In this document: positions 1 to 8,105 of the stretch, piece by piece
Layout of the letters: every line of letters starts with the position of its first letter
How positions within the stretch are numbered: the stretch's first letter is position 1
From: an uncultured Collinsella sp.
GTDB lineage: Bacteria > Actinomycetota > Coriobacteriia > Coriobacteriales > Coriobacteriaceae
Direction of reading: 5' to 3'
Length of the DNA: 10,496 nucleotides
NCBI GenBank assembly: GCA_900542175.1
Contig: UQNC01000058.1
Span: forward strand, 1-10,496
Notes under the pieces: generated by a model
What the model was told of the DNA's origin: nothing
What the model saw: the letters and a program-made list of their open reading frames with translations, nothing else
The model's database searches: none
Position numbers and translations under genes: made by a program

Positions 1-55
1 CAGGCTGCTCAAATTCCGATGCTCTTTTTGCTCAAGCCCTCTTGACGAAACACAG
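1..55. mobile_element. Left copy of 55-base end repeat, probable insertion-sequence edge
   Basis: Bases 1-55 are the exact reverse complement of 10442-10496, and base 56 breaks the match. The repeat's inner edge (CTGTGTTTCG on the minus strand) coincides with the point where the manC reading frame stops resembling its family, one codon past a conserved W-N-C. This suggests the tip of an inserted element rather than native gene sequence. An ORF on the plus strand ends with TGA at 43-45 inside the repeat, which could be the tail of a transposase gene, but too little is present to assign a family. Exactly 55 bases is also a common assembly k-mer, so the true repeat probably continues beyond the window. 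Confidence 0.6.
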
Positions 56-639
56 TTCCAGAGGGCCCCTTGGGAGATGAGTTCCCGTGCGGTCCCCTCG
101 TCGGGCTTCTCGGTGAAGCGCTCGACTCGGCGGGGCCAGCCCTCACCCGTCGCAGGCACGATGTAGCCGTACTTGCCGCTGGGGTAGGTGGGCTCCACGC
201 CCATGAGGACGAGCTCGGCGAAATCCGACTGGACGGCCTCGTCGAGCTTGACGACGCTGTCGTAGTACGCCTGGTCCGCGTAGCTGTCGATGGGCATGAC
301 GATGACGGTGTCGCCCTCGCCGGCACCCTGCTCGAGCGCGAGATGCGCACACGCGAGCATGATGGCCGGGGCGGTGTCGCGGCGCTCAGGCTCGAGCACC
401 AGCGCGTAGCCGCCCTCCACCTGGCGGCGGATGGACTCCTCCTGGCTCGCGCAGGTGGCGATGGTTATATCGATGTCGGCGTCGACGGCGCCGATCTGTC
501 CGAAGACGCGCTGGACCATGGAGACGTGGTTGCCGTCCGCATCGCGCAGAACCTTGAGGAACTGCTTGGAGCGGGTGCTGTTGGAGAGCGGCCACAGGCG
601 CGTGCCCGAGCCGCCGGAGAGCAGGACGAGGTGGATCAT
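1..639 (-). CDS. manC: Mannose-1-phosphate guanylyltransferase, 3'-truncated
   Basis: This enzyme makes GDP-mannose from mannose-1-phosphate and GTP in the cytoplasm, supplying mannose, fucose or related sugars to surface polysaccharide. The N-terminus carries the nucleotidyltransferase signature LSGGSGTRLWPLS at residues 8-20, followed by the R-S-K-Q-F segment. EPERRDTAPAI (83-93) and the FTEKP motif (175-179) follow. Start ATG at 639 overlaps the mutase stop (TAATG), with GGGAGGAAC just upstream, so translation is coupled. The family resemblance is good up to G-A-L-W-N-C at 191-196 (base 52), where G-V-F would be expected. The frame instead enters the 55-base end repeat and stays open to base 1 with unrelated residues. 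Full-length homologues run about 350 residues or more, so the gene is cut in half here, either by an inserted element or by a wrong contig end. Family is certain; truncation in the living genome is not. Confidence 0.88.
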   Translation of the reverse strand, partial: MIHLVLLSGGSGTRLWPLSNSTRSKQFLKVLRDADGNHVSMVQRVFGQIGAVDADIDITIATCASQEESIRRQVEGGYALVLEPERRDTAPAIMLACAHLALEQGAGEGDTVIVMPIDSYADQAYYDSVVKLDEAVQSDFAELVLMGVEPTYPSGKYGYIVPATGEGWPRRVERFTEKPDEGTARELISQGALWNCVSSRGLEQKEHRNLSSL

Positions 640-2342
640 TATCGGGTTCCTCCCAAGATTGACTTGGCGTCCGCGACCAGCGCGGCGAGCTTGGCCTCGG
701 ACTCGGAGCGGTCGGCGCCCTTCGCGAACACGTAGGCCTTGGCCTTGGGCTCGGTGCCGCTGGGACGGAACAGGACGCGCGAGCCGTCGGCGAGCCTGAA
801 CTCGAGGACGTCCGCCTCGGGAAGGCGCTGGGGCTCGTCGGACGGGTTGACGACGGGCATCGGCGCGCCCTGGGCGTAGTCGATGCGCTCCGCGACGGCG
901 GTGGCGCCGATCTGCGCCGGAGCGTGATCTCGAAGACCGGACATCATCGCGGACATGTCGGACGCGCCCTCGGGTCCCTCGTATGCCTGACCGAGCAGAG
1001 CGCTCGACCAGTAGCCGTATTCCTCATAGAGGCGCTCCATGGCCTCGTAGAGGTCCATCCCCCTCTTCTTCCAGTGGGCAGCGAGCTCGCAGATGAGCAT
1101 GGAGGCGACCACGGCGTCCTTATCGCGCACGGAGGTGCCCACGAGATAACCGTAGGACTCCTCGAAGCCCATGAGGAAGTCGTCCTCGCGCCCCTCGGAC
1201 TCCAGCACGCCGACCTGTTCGCCGATGAACTTGAAGCCGGTGAGCGTGCGGCGCAGCTCGAGGCCGCGGGCACGCGCGACGTCGTCTGCCATGGGCGCGG
1301 AGACGATGGTGGTGCAGGCGACCTCGCGACCCATGTCCGCATCGGACCCGTCCGCCTTGGAGGCGAGGAAGTCGAGCAGGAGCAAGCCCACCTCGTTGCC
1401 GGTGAGCAGCCTGTATTCCCCGGCATGCGGAACGGCGATGCCGACGCGGTCGGTATCCGGGTCGGTCGCCAGGAGCAGGTCGGGCTTCACCCTGTCGCAG
1501 TACTCAAGCCCGAGTTTCAGCGCCTCGCGCACCTCGGGGTTGGGATACGAGCAGGTCGTGAAGTCGCCGTCGTGCACGCACTGCTCGTCGACGGTCACAA
1601 CATCGGCCACGCCGATTCCCTCGAGCACTCGGGACACGCACTCCAGGCCGACGCCGTGGAGCGGGGTGTAGACGATGCGGAGCGCCGAGCAGTCCTCGCC
1701 CGTGGAGACCTCGAGCGTCTCCTCTATGTAACGGTCAAGAATTCTCTCGGGAACCCACTGCACCAGCCCCTCATCCAGAGCTCTATCGAACGCCATCGCT
1801 TTTACGCCATCGAAGCAGTCGACGGGGTCGATGGCCGCCTGGATGGCCTCCGCCGCCTCGACGGTAATCTGGCAGCCGTCGGCGCCGTAGACCTTATAGC
1901 CGTTGTATGCCGCGGGGTTGTGCGAAGCGGTGATGTTGACGCCGGCCGAGCAATTCAACTCGCGGACGGCGAAACTCAATGCGGGCGTGGGCTCGACGCG
2001 CTCAAACAGATAGGATTTAATGCCGTTGCCTGCGAGCACCTCAGCCACCCGACGCACAAACTCCTCGGAACCGTGACGCGTATCCCGGCAAAGCGCAACA
2101 GACGGCCTATCAAAAGAGTTATTCAAGTAATCGGCAAGACCTTGCGTGGCCTTACCGACGGTATAGACATTAAGCCGGTTGGGACCGAGTCCGAGCTTGC
2201 CGCGTAGGCCGCCGTTGCCGAAAGACAACTCGCGAAAGAAAGAGTCCTTAATGTCGTTTTCGGATAGACCCTGCAAGTCGTCACAATGATTGCAGCATTC
2301 CATCCATCGCTGATACTTTTTGAAGATTTCCGTATTCAACAA
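639..2342 (-). CDS. Phosphoglucomutase/phosphomannomutase (large alpha-D-phosphohexomutase)
   Basis: Interconverts hexose-6-phosphate and hexose-1-phosphate in the cytoplasm. Sitting directly ahead of manC, it probably supplies mannose-1-phosphate (a ManB role), although PGM2/PgcA-type enzymes of this size can also act on glucose. The 567 residues match the long subfamily. Visible motifs are TASHNP at 138-143 with the phosphorylated Ser140, the metal loop DPDTDR at 294-299, the sugar-recognition loop GFEESYG at 392-398 and the phosphate-binding loop RPSGTEPK at 526-533. The start is TTG at 2342, or the next codon TTG at 2339; both lie just after a GAAAG ribosome site and no ATG is better placed. 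It lies 48 bases after the sugar transferase and overlaps manC by one base. All key residues are intact. Substrate is inferred from context only. Confidence 0.92.
   Translation of the reverse strand: MLNTEIFKKYQRWMECCNHCDDLQGLSENDIKDSFFRELSFGNGGLRGKLGLGPNRLNVYTVGKATQGLADYLNNSFDRPSVALCRDTRHGSEEFVRRVAEVLAGNGIKSYLFERVEPTPALSFAVRELNCSAGVNITASHNPAAYNGYKVYGADGCQITVEAAEAIQAAIDPVDCFDGVKAMAFDRALDEGLVQWVPERILDRYIEETLEVSTGEDCSALRIVYTPLHGVGLECVSRVLEGIGVADVVTVDEQCVHDGDFTTCSYPNPEVREALKLGLEYCDRVKPDLLLATDPDTDRVGIAVPHAGEYRLLTGNEVGLLLLDFLASKADGSDADMGREVACTTIVSAPMADDVARARGLELRRTLTGFKFIGEQVGVLESEGREDDFLMGFEESYGYLVGTSVRDKDAVVASMLICELAAHWKKRGMDLYEAMERLYEEYGYWSSALLGQAYEGPEGASDMSAMMSGLRDHAPAQIGATAVAERIDYAQGAPMPVVNPSDEPQRLPEADVLEFRLADGSRVLFRPSGTEPKAKAYVFAKGADRSESEAKLAALVADAKSILGGTR
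644..655 (-). promoter_or_regulatory. Strong ribosome binding site for manC inside the mutase end
   Basis: On the minus strand GGGAGGAAC lies a few bases ahead of ATG 639, inside the last codons of the mutase gene. Together with the TAATG stop/start overlap it fixes the manC start and indicates reinitiation coupling. Confidence 0.7.
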
Positions 2343-2390
2343 AACAATCTACTTTCAAAATAGCCGAACATTCAATTGGCAGCAGAATGA

Positions 2391-3152
2391 CTAGCTCGCT
2401 CCGCCACCGGTAAACACCTCAACAACAGTGAGAAGAACGATCTTGAGATCGGTAATGACGCCGCGCTTGGCGATGTACTCAAGGTCGCGGCGAACCATCC
2501 CGTCAAAATCAGTGTCATTGCGATCGGTCACCTGCCACCAGCCGGTGATACCCGGCTTCACGGCCAGGCGCTGCAGGTCGTACTCGGTGTACTCCGCCAC
2601 CTCATTCGGCAGCGGCGGTCTGGGGCCCACGACGGACATCTGGCCCAGGAAAACGTTCAGGAACTGCGGGAACTCGTCGATGGAGTGCTTGCGGATGAAC
2701 TTTCCGATCTTGGTGACGCGCGGGTCATTCTTCATTTTGAACATGGCGCCGGCGATCTCGTTTTGCTCCTTGAGCTCGGCGAGGCGCTCGTCGGTGTCCT
2801 TGTACATGGAGCGGAACTTCCACATGCGGAAGGTTGACAGGCTGCCGTCGGGGTAGGTCTGGCCAACGCGAATCTGGCTGTAAAAGGGATTGCCCTCGCT
2901 CTCCAGGCGGATGGCCGCGGCGAGCACAAGGCTGGGTACGGCGATGACGGCCAACACGCAGCCGCTGAACGCGATGTCGAACGTGCGCTTGACGGCCCGG
3001 TAGGCCAGGCGCGAGCGGTCCCAGTCCATGATGGATTGCATGGCCTTGTAGCGACCAGCGCCCTCGCGCCGGTCCATGGCCTGCGCAATCAGCGCGGCCC
3101 CCGCAGGCGCATTATTCTCTGTTACTTCTTTAGCAGCCACAATAAAACTCAC
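2391..3152 (-). CDS. Initiating sugar-1-phosphate transferase of polysaccharide synthesis (WcaJ/PglC-type monotopic phosphoglycosyltransferase)
   Basis: Transfers a sugar-1-phosphate from a nucleotide sugar to undecaprenyl phosphate at the inner face of the membrane, the committed step of capsule or exopolysaccharide repeat assembly. The 253 residues show the bacterial sugar transferase domain in order: KRTFDI (55-60) leading into a single hydrophobic re-entrant helix with a proline break (about 58-81, P73), YSQIRVG (91-97), WKFRSM (111-116), KNDPRVTKIGKFIRK (141-155), then S-I-D-E-F-P-Q with the catalytic Asp159-Glu160 pair, VGPRPPLP (175-182) and PGITGWWQV (200-208). It lacks the extra membrane helices of WbaP-like forms, so it is the minimal type with about 50 extra N-terminal residues. 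Start GTG at 3152 follows AGGAAC; a later ATG at residue 27 is possible. Substrate sugar cannot be read from sequence. Confidence 0.92.
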   Translation of the reverse strand: MSFIVAAKEVTENNAPAGAALIAQAMDRREGAGRYKAMQSIMDWDRSRLAYRAVKRTFDIAFSGCVLAVIAVPSLVLAAAIRLESEGNPFYSQIRVGQTYPDGSLSTFRMWKFRSMYKDTDERLAELKEQNEIAGAMFKMKNDPRVTKIGKFIRKHSIDEFPQFLNVFLGQMSVVGPRPPLPNEVAEYTEYDLQRLAVKPGITGWWQVTDRNDTDFDGMVRRDLEYIAKRGVITDLKIVLLTVVEVFTGGGAS

Positions 3153-3178
3153 GTTCCTGTCCCCAGGAACCCCCCCCC
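3153..3178 (-). promoter_or_regulatory. G9 tract and hairpin covering the glycosyltransferase ribosome site
   Basis: Reading in the direction of transcription, nine consecutive G (3178-3170) are followed by a seven-base-pair hairpin, GTTCCTG / CAGGAAC with a four-base loop (3170-3153), which ends directly at the GTG start of the sugar transferase. The right arm contains the only plausible Shine-Dalgarno sequence (AGGAA), so the folded form would hide it. The G tract could also pair with the loop or slip in length. The structure is seen directly; a regulatory role is inference. Confidence 0.45.
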
Positions 3179-3224
3179 GTCTATGAATCCATAATGCGAA
3201 CGAATTGCCGGTGCAACGTCTCCC

Positions 3225-3815
3225 TTACGTTTTGCTGGGTACGTCGAGCGGAAGTAACTCCCTAAATGCGGAGTCGCCTTCACCCACGTCCACCAGGCAC
3301 CAGCGCTTATGACGGTCGATCTTTTTGACGCGGGCTTCTTGCCCTACCAAGGGTCCCTGCTCTACGTGCAGCACGCCGCCTTCTATGCGCGCCACGCTGT
3401 TGCGCACCACACCGTCGTCGTCGAGCACGCTGCGGTACCAGTCCTGCGCATCGTCCGACATGGGCATGTACGCCCGTTCCCTACTGCCGGCGATGCGACA
3501 GCCAAAGCTCAACTGGGCCAAAGCCCTATCGAGCGCAGCGGCATCATGCGTGGCGACGAAGAAATATTCCTTGTACATGGGTTTGATTTGGAGCGACCAG
3601 GCGCCGTCCCGCTTAAACCAGAACTCCTTTTGCATCACAAAAGCGTCCTGCAACAGCTCGTGTGGGATAATGCAGCGGACCTTTTCGCAGGTCTCGCGCT
3701 CTTTTCCATGGGGGGTGTGGACCAGATACCAGCGGATGCGGCCATGCTGGCTGTTGGTGGTGGCGCCGTTAAATGCGCCCGGCAGCTGCTCTTGGCGCCG
3801 TGCCGTCTGTTCCAT
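3225..3815 (-). CDS. loaP: LoaP-like specialised NusG transcription antiterminator
   Basis: A NusG paralogue of the class that travels with RNA polymerase over one long operon and suppresses termination, typically for polysaccharide or secondary-metabolite clusters. The 196 residues begin with a variable tail, then a NusG N-terminal domain starting at R-W-Y-L-V-H-T (28-34), with F-W-F-K-R (65-69) and I-K-P-M-Y-K-E-Y-F-F-V (77-87) in the strand that corresponds to the family's P-L-F-P-G-Y segment. A KOW domain follows (G-P-L-V-G-Q-E, 154-160) with KIDRHKR (165-171), a signature I associate with LoaP. I chose ATG 3815 because GAGGGGGCGAGAAC precedes it; the frame runs open further upstream to 3905 without a ribosome site. 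It is the first gene of the sugar transferase-mutase-manC operon, as expected for a regulator of that operon. UpxY-type regulators are a close alternative. Confidence 0.8.
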   Translation of the reverse strand: MEQTARRQEQLPGAFNGATTNSQHGRIRWYLVHTPHGKERETCEKVRCIIPHELLQDAFVMQKEFWFKRDGAWSLQIKPMYKEYFFVATHDAAALDRALAQLSFGCRIAGSRERAYMPMSDDAQDWYRSVLDDDGVVRNSVARIEGGVLHVEQGPLVGQEARVKKIDRHKRWCLVDVGEGDSAFRELLPLDVPSKT

Positions 3816-3907
3816 GTTCTCGCCCCCTCTTTTTGGCTTTGCGATGCACGCAAATGCAGGGGCGTTTAGAACAGGCTTCTCGCTCGCAGCTAGGCGCAGT
3901 CGCAAAA

Positions 3908-4029
3908 GTACAGGTTTTTATAGAGGGGTATGGAGATGTACCTACTGGCAGTATATTTTGCGTAATCTGGGCAAACGCTGATTAATTGCTCGTATAATGT
4001 CGTTTGTCGAAAGATACAAAAACCTGTAC
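3908..4029. repeat. 12-base inverted repeat bracketing the operon promoter
   Basis: GTACAGGTTTTT at 3908-3919 is the exact reverse complement of AAAAACCTGTAC at 4018-4029. The right arm touches the candidate -35 and the left arm lies in the leader, with 98 bases between them. Arms placed on both sides of a promoter fit a two-site operator; a long-range RNA pairing is the alternative only if transcription starts further upstream. Confidence 0.5.
3991..4019 (-). promoter_or_regulatory. Candidate promoter of the polysaccharide operon
   Basis: On the minus strand TTGTAT (4019-4014) and TATACG (3996-3991) are separated by 17 bases, giving a leader of about 170 nt before the loaP-like ATG. The same -35 hexamer is used by the thrS promoter candidate. 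On the plus strand a perfect TATAAT overlaps at 3993-3998 but has no good -35, so strand is uncertain. Confidence 0.35.
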
Positions 4030-4042
4030 CTTTTTGTGCAAC

Positions 4043-4070
4043 AAAAAAAGCCGCTCAACCAGCGGCTTTT
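4043..4070 (-). terminator. Second terminator after thrS, works in both directions
   Basis: A six-pair stem GCCGCT/AGCGGC (4050-4055 and 4061-4066) with loop CAACC is flanked by seven A on the left and four T on the right. In the thrS direction it ends in seven U, a good intrinsic terminator. In the other direction it ends in TTTTCTTATTT, so it could also end a short plus-strand transcript. Confidence 0.75.
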
Positions 4071-4084
4071 CTTATTTGGGTATG

Positions 4085-4116
4085 AAAAAGGCGACCGCCC
4101 TTTGTGGACGGTCGCC
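4085..4116 (-). terminator. Main intrinsic terminator of thrS
   Basis: About 25 bases after the thrS stop, the minus strand folds GGCGACCGTCC against GGGCGGTCGCC (4116-4106 and 4100-4090; ten pairs around one T-G position, loop ACAAA). It is followed by TTTTTC. This is a textbook rho-independent terminator. Confidence 0.85.
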
Positions 4117-4141
4117 TATGTTAATTGTTGTGAAGTTTGCC

Positions 4142-5905
<1,764 letters not shown>

Positions 5906-5931
5906 GGGTATGTTTTCTCCTCTCGGATGCC

Positions 5932-5976
5932 TGATGCAAGTGCGTGCGATGCGCTCGGCGTTTTTGACTTGCATCA
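5932..5976. promoter_or_regulatory. 10-base inverted repeat in thrS promoter/leader
   Basis: TGATGCAAGT at 5932-5941 and ACTTGCATCA at 5967-5976 are perfect reverse complements separated by 25 bases. The right arm starts within the -10 hexamer and continues over the expected transcription start; the left arm lies shortly before the ribosome site. It could act as a DNA operator, or as an mRNA stem for autoregulation as known for E. coli thrS. No T-box sequence is visible. Confidence 0.5.
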
Positions 5977-6003
5977 TTATAGGCAGGTTGCCTTGGTATA
6001 CAA
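5976..6003 (-). promoter_or_regulatory. thrS promoter
   Basis: On the minus strand TTGTAT (6003-5998) and a perfect TATAAT (5981-5976) are separated by 16 bases, with transcription expected to start about 65 bases before the thrS ATG. Confidence 0.7.
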
Positions 6004-6005
6004 GC

Positions 6006-6034
6006 GCCCGCCGCACCTTAATGGCACGGCGGGC
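6006..6034 (-). terminator. GC-rich hairpin between the zinc-ribbon gene and thrS
   Basis: GCCCGCCG (6006-6013) pairs perfectly with CGGCGGGC (6027-6034), with two further C-G pairs inside and an AU-rich loop. It lies after the zinc-ribbon gene and just ahead of the thrS promoter. In the minus direction the following sequence (GCTTGTAT) is a poor U-tract; TTTT follows on the plus side. It is a likely terminator for the upstream gene, though weak by sequence. Confidence 0.45.
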
Positions 6035-6131
6035 GATTTTCTACGCATGCTTCATCGTGTGGGGGCGGGTGCGCGAGCTTGCGCATGGCGCGCGGTGCCC
6101 GTGGCTTGCGGCCGGCCCGGCGATGGATGCG

Positions 6132-6563
6132 TTACTGGATGCGAGTTCGGCAGTAGGGGCAGACCTTCCAGTGCGCATCGAGCGGGCGATGGCAGCTGGG
6201 GCACACGTTGCGAACCTGGGTGTCGCACACCGGGCACACGACAAAGTCCTTCTCGATGGGCGCGCCGCACTGCGGGCAGGTGCCGTACTGGGCAAGCTGG
6301 CGCTCGCGCAGGGCCATGTCCAGCTCCTGCTCCTCACGGTCGGCCGCGTAGGAGTGCGGGCGAAGGACCAGGTAGGCGATGAGACCCACAAACGGGATGA
6401 GGGCGATGATGCCCCATGCCACGTAGGCGCTGGCACCGCGGCGGCGAGCGTCGATGAACACATAGACGACCGACAGCACATACAGGGCGATGATAAAGCC
6501 AACGAAGGCATAGACGACGCCCATAAGCTGCGGCGACATGAGCTCGGAGATGTACTTGGACAT
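6132..6563 (-). CDS. Two-helix membrane protein with double zinc ribbon
   Basis: A 143-residue protein with no clear enzymatic role. Two hydrophobic segments (about 13-36 and 47-67) form a hairpin anchor. The stretch F-I-D-A-R-R-R-G-A...W-G-I-I-A-L-I-P-F-V-G-L-I-A-Y resembles the PLDc_N-type membrane hairpin. After a charged linker come two C-x2-C ... C-x2-C zinc ribbons: Cys96/99/110/113 and Cys121/124/135/138. Such double ribbons at the end of a short membrane protein usually mediate protein contacts on the cytoplasmic side. Start ATG 6563 has AAAGG nine bases upstream; the longer frame to 6608 lacks one. It is a monocistronic unit upstream of thrS. The family is recognisable, the function is not known. 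Confidence 0.85.
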   Translation of the reverse strand: MSKYISELMSPQLMGVVYAFVGFIIALYVLSVVYVFIDARRRGASAYVAWGIIALIPFVGLIAYLVLRPHSYAADREEQELDMALRERQLAQYGTCPQCGAPIEKDFVVCPVCDTQVRNVCPSCHRPLDAHWKVCPYCRTRIQ

Positions 6564-6935
6564 TACGGGTACCTTTCGGAATATTAACAGTCCGGTCAAG
6601 TTTACCACGGGGTTTGTTTATATAGGACCACGGCCGGGTACGGGGCTGGCGCGGACACAAACATCTCAATCTGTAACATCTACGGGTCAAAATCTCGGCT
6701 AAACGTTACAAATCGAGACGAAGAAAAATCTCCGAACCCAATGTCTCAATCTGTAACAACTACTCAAGAAAATCGGCTCCAGATGTTACAAATCGAGATA
6801 AACGGGCAAGCCGTCAGCCAAACATTTCAATCTATAACATCTGAGCCCCAAAATCCCCCCTTCCTGTTACAGATAGAGACATTCAAAATCCGCCGGAAGG
6901 TTTGTCTTGATCTGCCACTCTTTACTGCGCCCGTT
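6564..6935. other. Gene-free region between zinc-ribbon gene and integrase
   Basis: No open frame here has a ribosome site or recognisable protein. Bases 6564-6660 should hold the zinc-ribbon gene promoter; a TATATAAA-like stretch (minus strand, about 6616-6625) is the only -10-like candidate and no good -35 faces it. Bases 6661-6890 hold the repeat array. Bases 6890-6935 hold nothing recognisable. If the integrase marks the edge of an integrated element, the attachment site is likely in this region. Confidence 0.5.
6664..6879. repeat. Three ~80-bp units of alternating inverted 14-base arms
   Basis: Six copies of TCTCRATYTGTAAC occur in alternating orientation: plus at 6664-6677, 6744-6757 and 6825-6838 (the last as TTTCAATCTATAAC), minus at 6705-6718, 6785-6798 and 6866-6879. 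Start-to-start distances are 41, 39, 41, 40 and 41. The three plus-minus pairs form imperfect inverted repeats with 27-base centres that differ except for a shared AAAATC near the middle. The unit period is 80-81 bases. The array lies just beyond the 3' end of the integrase gene. It may be an intergenic palindromic repeat family, a protein-binding array or part of an attachment region. Confidence 0.8.
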
Positions 6936-8105
6936 TTACCTGCGGGTTTGTTGGGAAATATCCCAATTTATCCCAAGTGCGTCACAAACGGAACGCGCCA
7001 CCTGCTCGCGGGAGGGGCGAATATAATGGCGGCCCGACACGCCCGGCAGGGAGCGACCCATGAGCATCTCCATGAGGTCCCAGGGCATGTGCAGCTCCAT
7101 CTCGCAGATGGTTCGCCACGAGTTGCGGAGGTTCGACCATGGGATGTGCTCGACGCCCTCGGCCTCGCACCACTTCTTACATCTATGATTGCACATCCCT
7201 CGGTTCATGGGCAGTCCGTCCCCGCGATCTGCTAGCCACTCGGAGCCTGCCGCGCGGCGCTCGTCTGCAATTTCGAGCAGGCGCCCGGCGGCATCCGGCA
7301 ACACCACGACGGTGCGTATGGACTTCCGCGTCTTGAGTACGCCGTCCGCCGTGGGCTCGATGCCCGCTTGCTCCATCTGGCGCACGAGGTCGACCGTCGC
7401 GAGCGTTGTGGATTCCGCCGCGAACGACAGAACCTCGTCGGTGCGGATGCCCAGCGATTCGCCCGAGCGGCATGATCCGAAGCACGCCATGATGAACGGC
7501 GCCTCGAGTGAGGTTCCGTGCAGGCGGCCCAGAATGTCCTTTGCCTCGGCAAGCGTGTGCAGGCGCTTGGAGCGCTCGCGCGTCTTGCGCGTGGGCATGG
7601 TGTATTTCACGGTGGCGACAAACGGGTCGATGGGCAGCACGACAAAGCCCGACACAATGCCGTAAATCTTGCGCAGGGTGAGTAGGGCAGTGTCCGCCGT
7701 TGCTGCGGGGAGAGTCAGAAGCCATTCCTGCAGATGCACGGGGCGCAGCTGGTCGACCGGCATCGTGCCCCATGTGGGGCCGACGTAGTTCGCCCACGAT
7801 CTTGTGACGAGGTTGCGGGTGTTCGGCGCGAGCGTGCCCGCCGCGACCTGTGCCGCCATGGTCGGCTCGAGCCATGTGCCGTATGCCTGGGCGATGGTCG
7901 GCGCCGGCTTGTCATCGGCGCGCTCGACGTGGATACGGTCGAGCTCGGTGCATGCCTCGCGATGGGTGCCGTACACCGTCTTGGTCTTACGTTTGCGTCC
8001 GCACGGCGTGCTCTCCTGCCATCGGAGGATGTATTTCTTGCCACGCTTGCCACGCTTGGCCTCGGTGATTGAGCCCCACGCGCGGCGCCTCTGCTTGCGT
8101 GTCAT
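6936..8105 (-). CDS. Tyrosine recombinase / phage-type integrase with divergent active site
   Basis: A 389-residue site-specific recombinase of an integrated element. It has a basic N-terminal arm-binding segment (about 1-65; Y-I-L-R-W-Q at 25-30), a core-binding SAM-like domain (about 68-165; T-I-A-Q-A-Y-G-T-W) and a catalytic domain (about 180-370). Visible active-site residues are Arg213 in C-F-G-S-C-R-S-G-E-S-L, Lys261 (T-R-K-S), Arg327 and the nucleophile Tyr361 (R-H-Y-I-R-P). The box II motif usually H-x-L-R-H reads S324-N-L-R-N, and the usual G-H/W-S reads G350-R351-S, so both histidine positions are substituted. ATG 8105 is preceded by CTGGAG eight bases away. The gene points toward the thrS side, where the array of inverted arms lies. 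A decayed integrase or a distinct subfamily both fit; the frame itself is intact. Confidence 0.87.
   Translation of the reverse strand: MTRKQRRRAWGSITEAKRGKRGKKYILRWQESTPCGRKRKTKTVYGTHREACTELDRIHVERADDKPAPTIAQAYGTWLEPTMAAQVAAGTLAPNTRNLVTRSWANYVGPTWGTMPVDQLRPVHLQEWLLTLPAATADTALLTLRKIYGIVSGFVVLPIDPFVATVKYTMPTRKTRERSKRLHTLAEAKDILGRLHGTSLEAPFIMACFGSCRSGESLGIRTDEVLSFAAESTTLATVDLVRQMEQAGIEPTADGVLKTRKSIRTVVVLPDAAGRLLEIADERRAAGSEWLADRGDGLPMNRGMCNHRCKKWCEAEGVEHIPWSNLRNSWRTICEMELHMPWDLMEMLMGRSLPGVSGRHYIRPSREQVARSVCDALGINWDISQQTRR

Noticed and set aside
70..735. Long open frame on the plus strand across manC and the mutase end
   Set aside because: Antisense shadow of high-GC genes; residue composition is biased and manC with its ribosome site and conserved motifs is on the other strand.
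924..2207. 427-codon plus-strand open frame
   Set aside because: Lies entirely opposite the mutase, whose catalytic motifs are all intact; typical mirror frame of GC-rich coding DNA.
3995..4070. Short plus-strand RNA from the TATAAT at 3993 to the terminator at 4070
   Set aside because: No -35 element at a usable distance; the TATAAT is better explained as the complement of the operon promoter.
5906..6016. Longer thrS start adding 37 residues
   Set aside because: The extension runs through the thrS promoter and has no ribosome site; family alignment begins at ATG 5905.
6664..6879. CRISPR array
   Set aside because: Repeats are only 14 bases, alternate in orientation and no cas gene is present.
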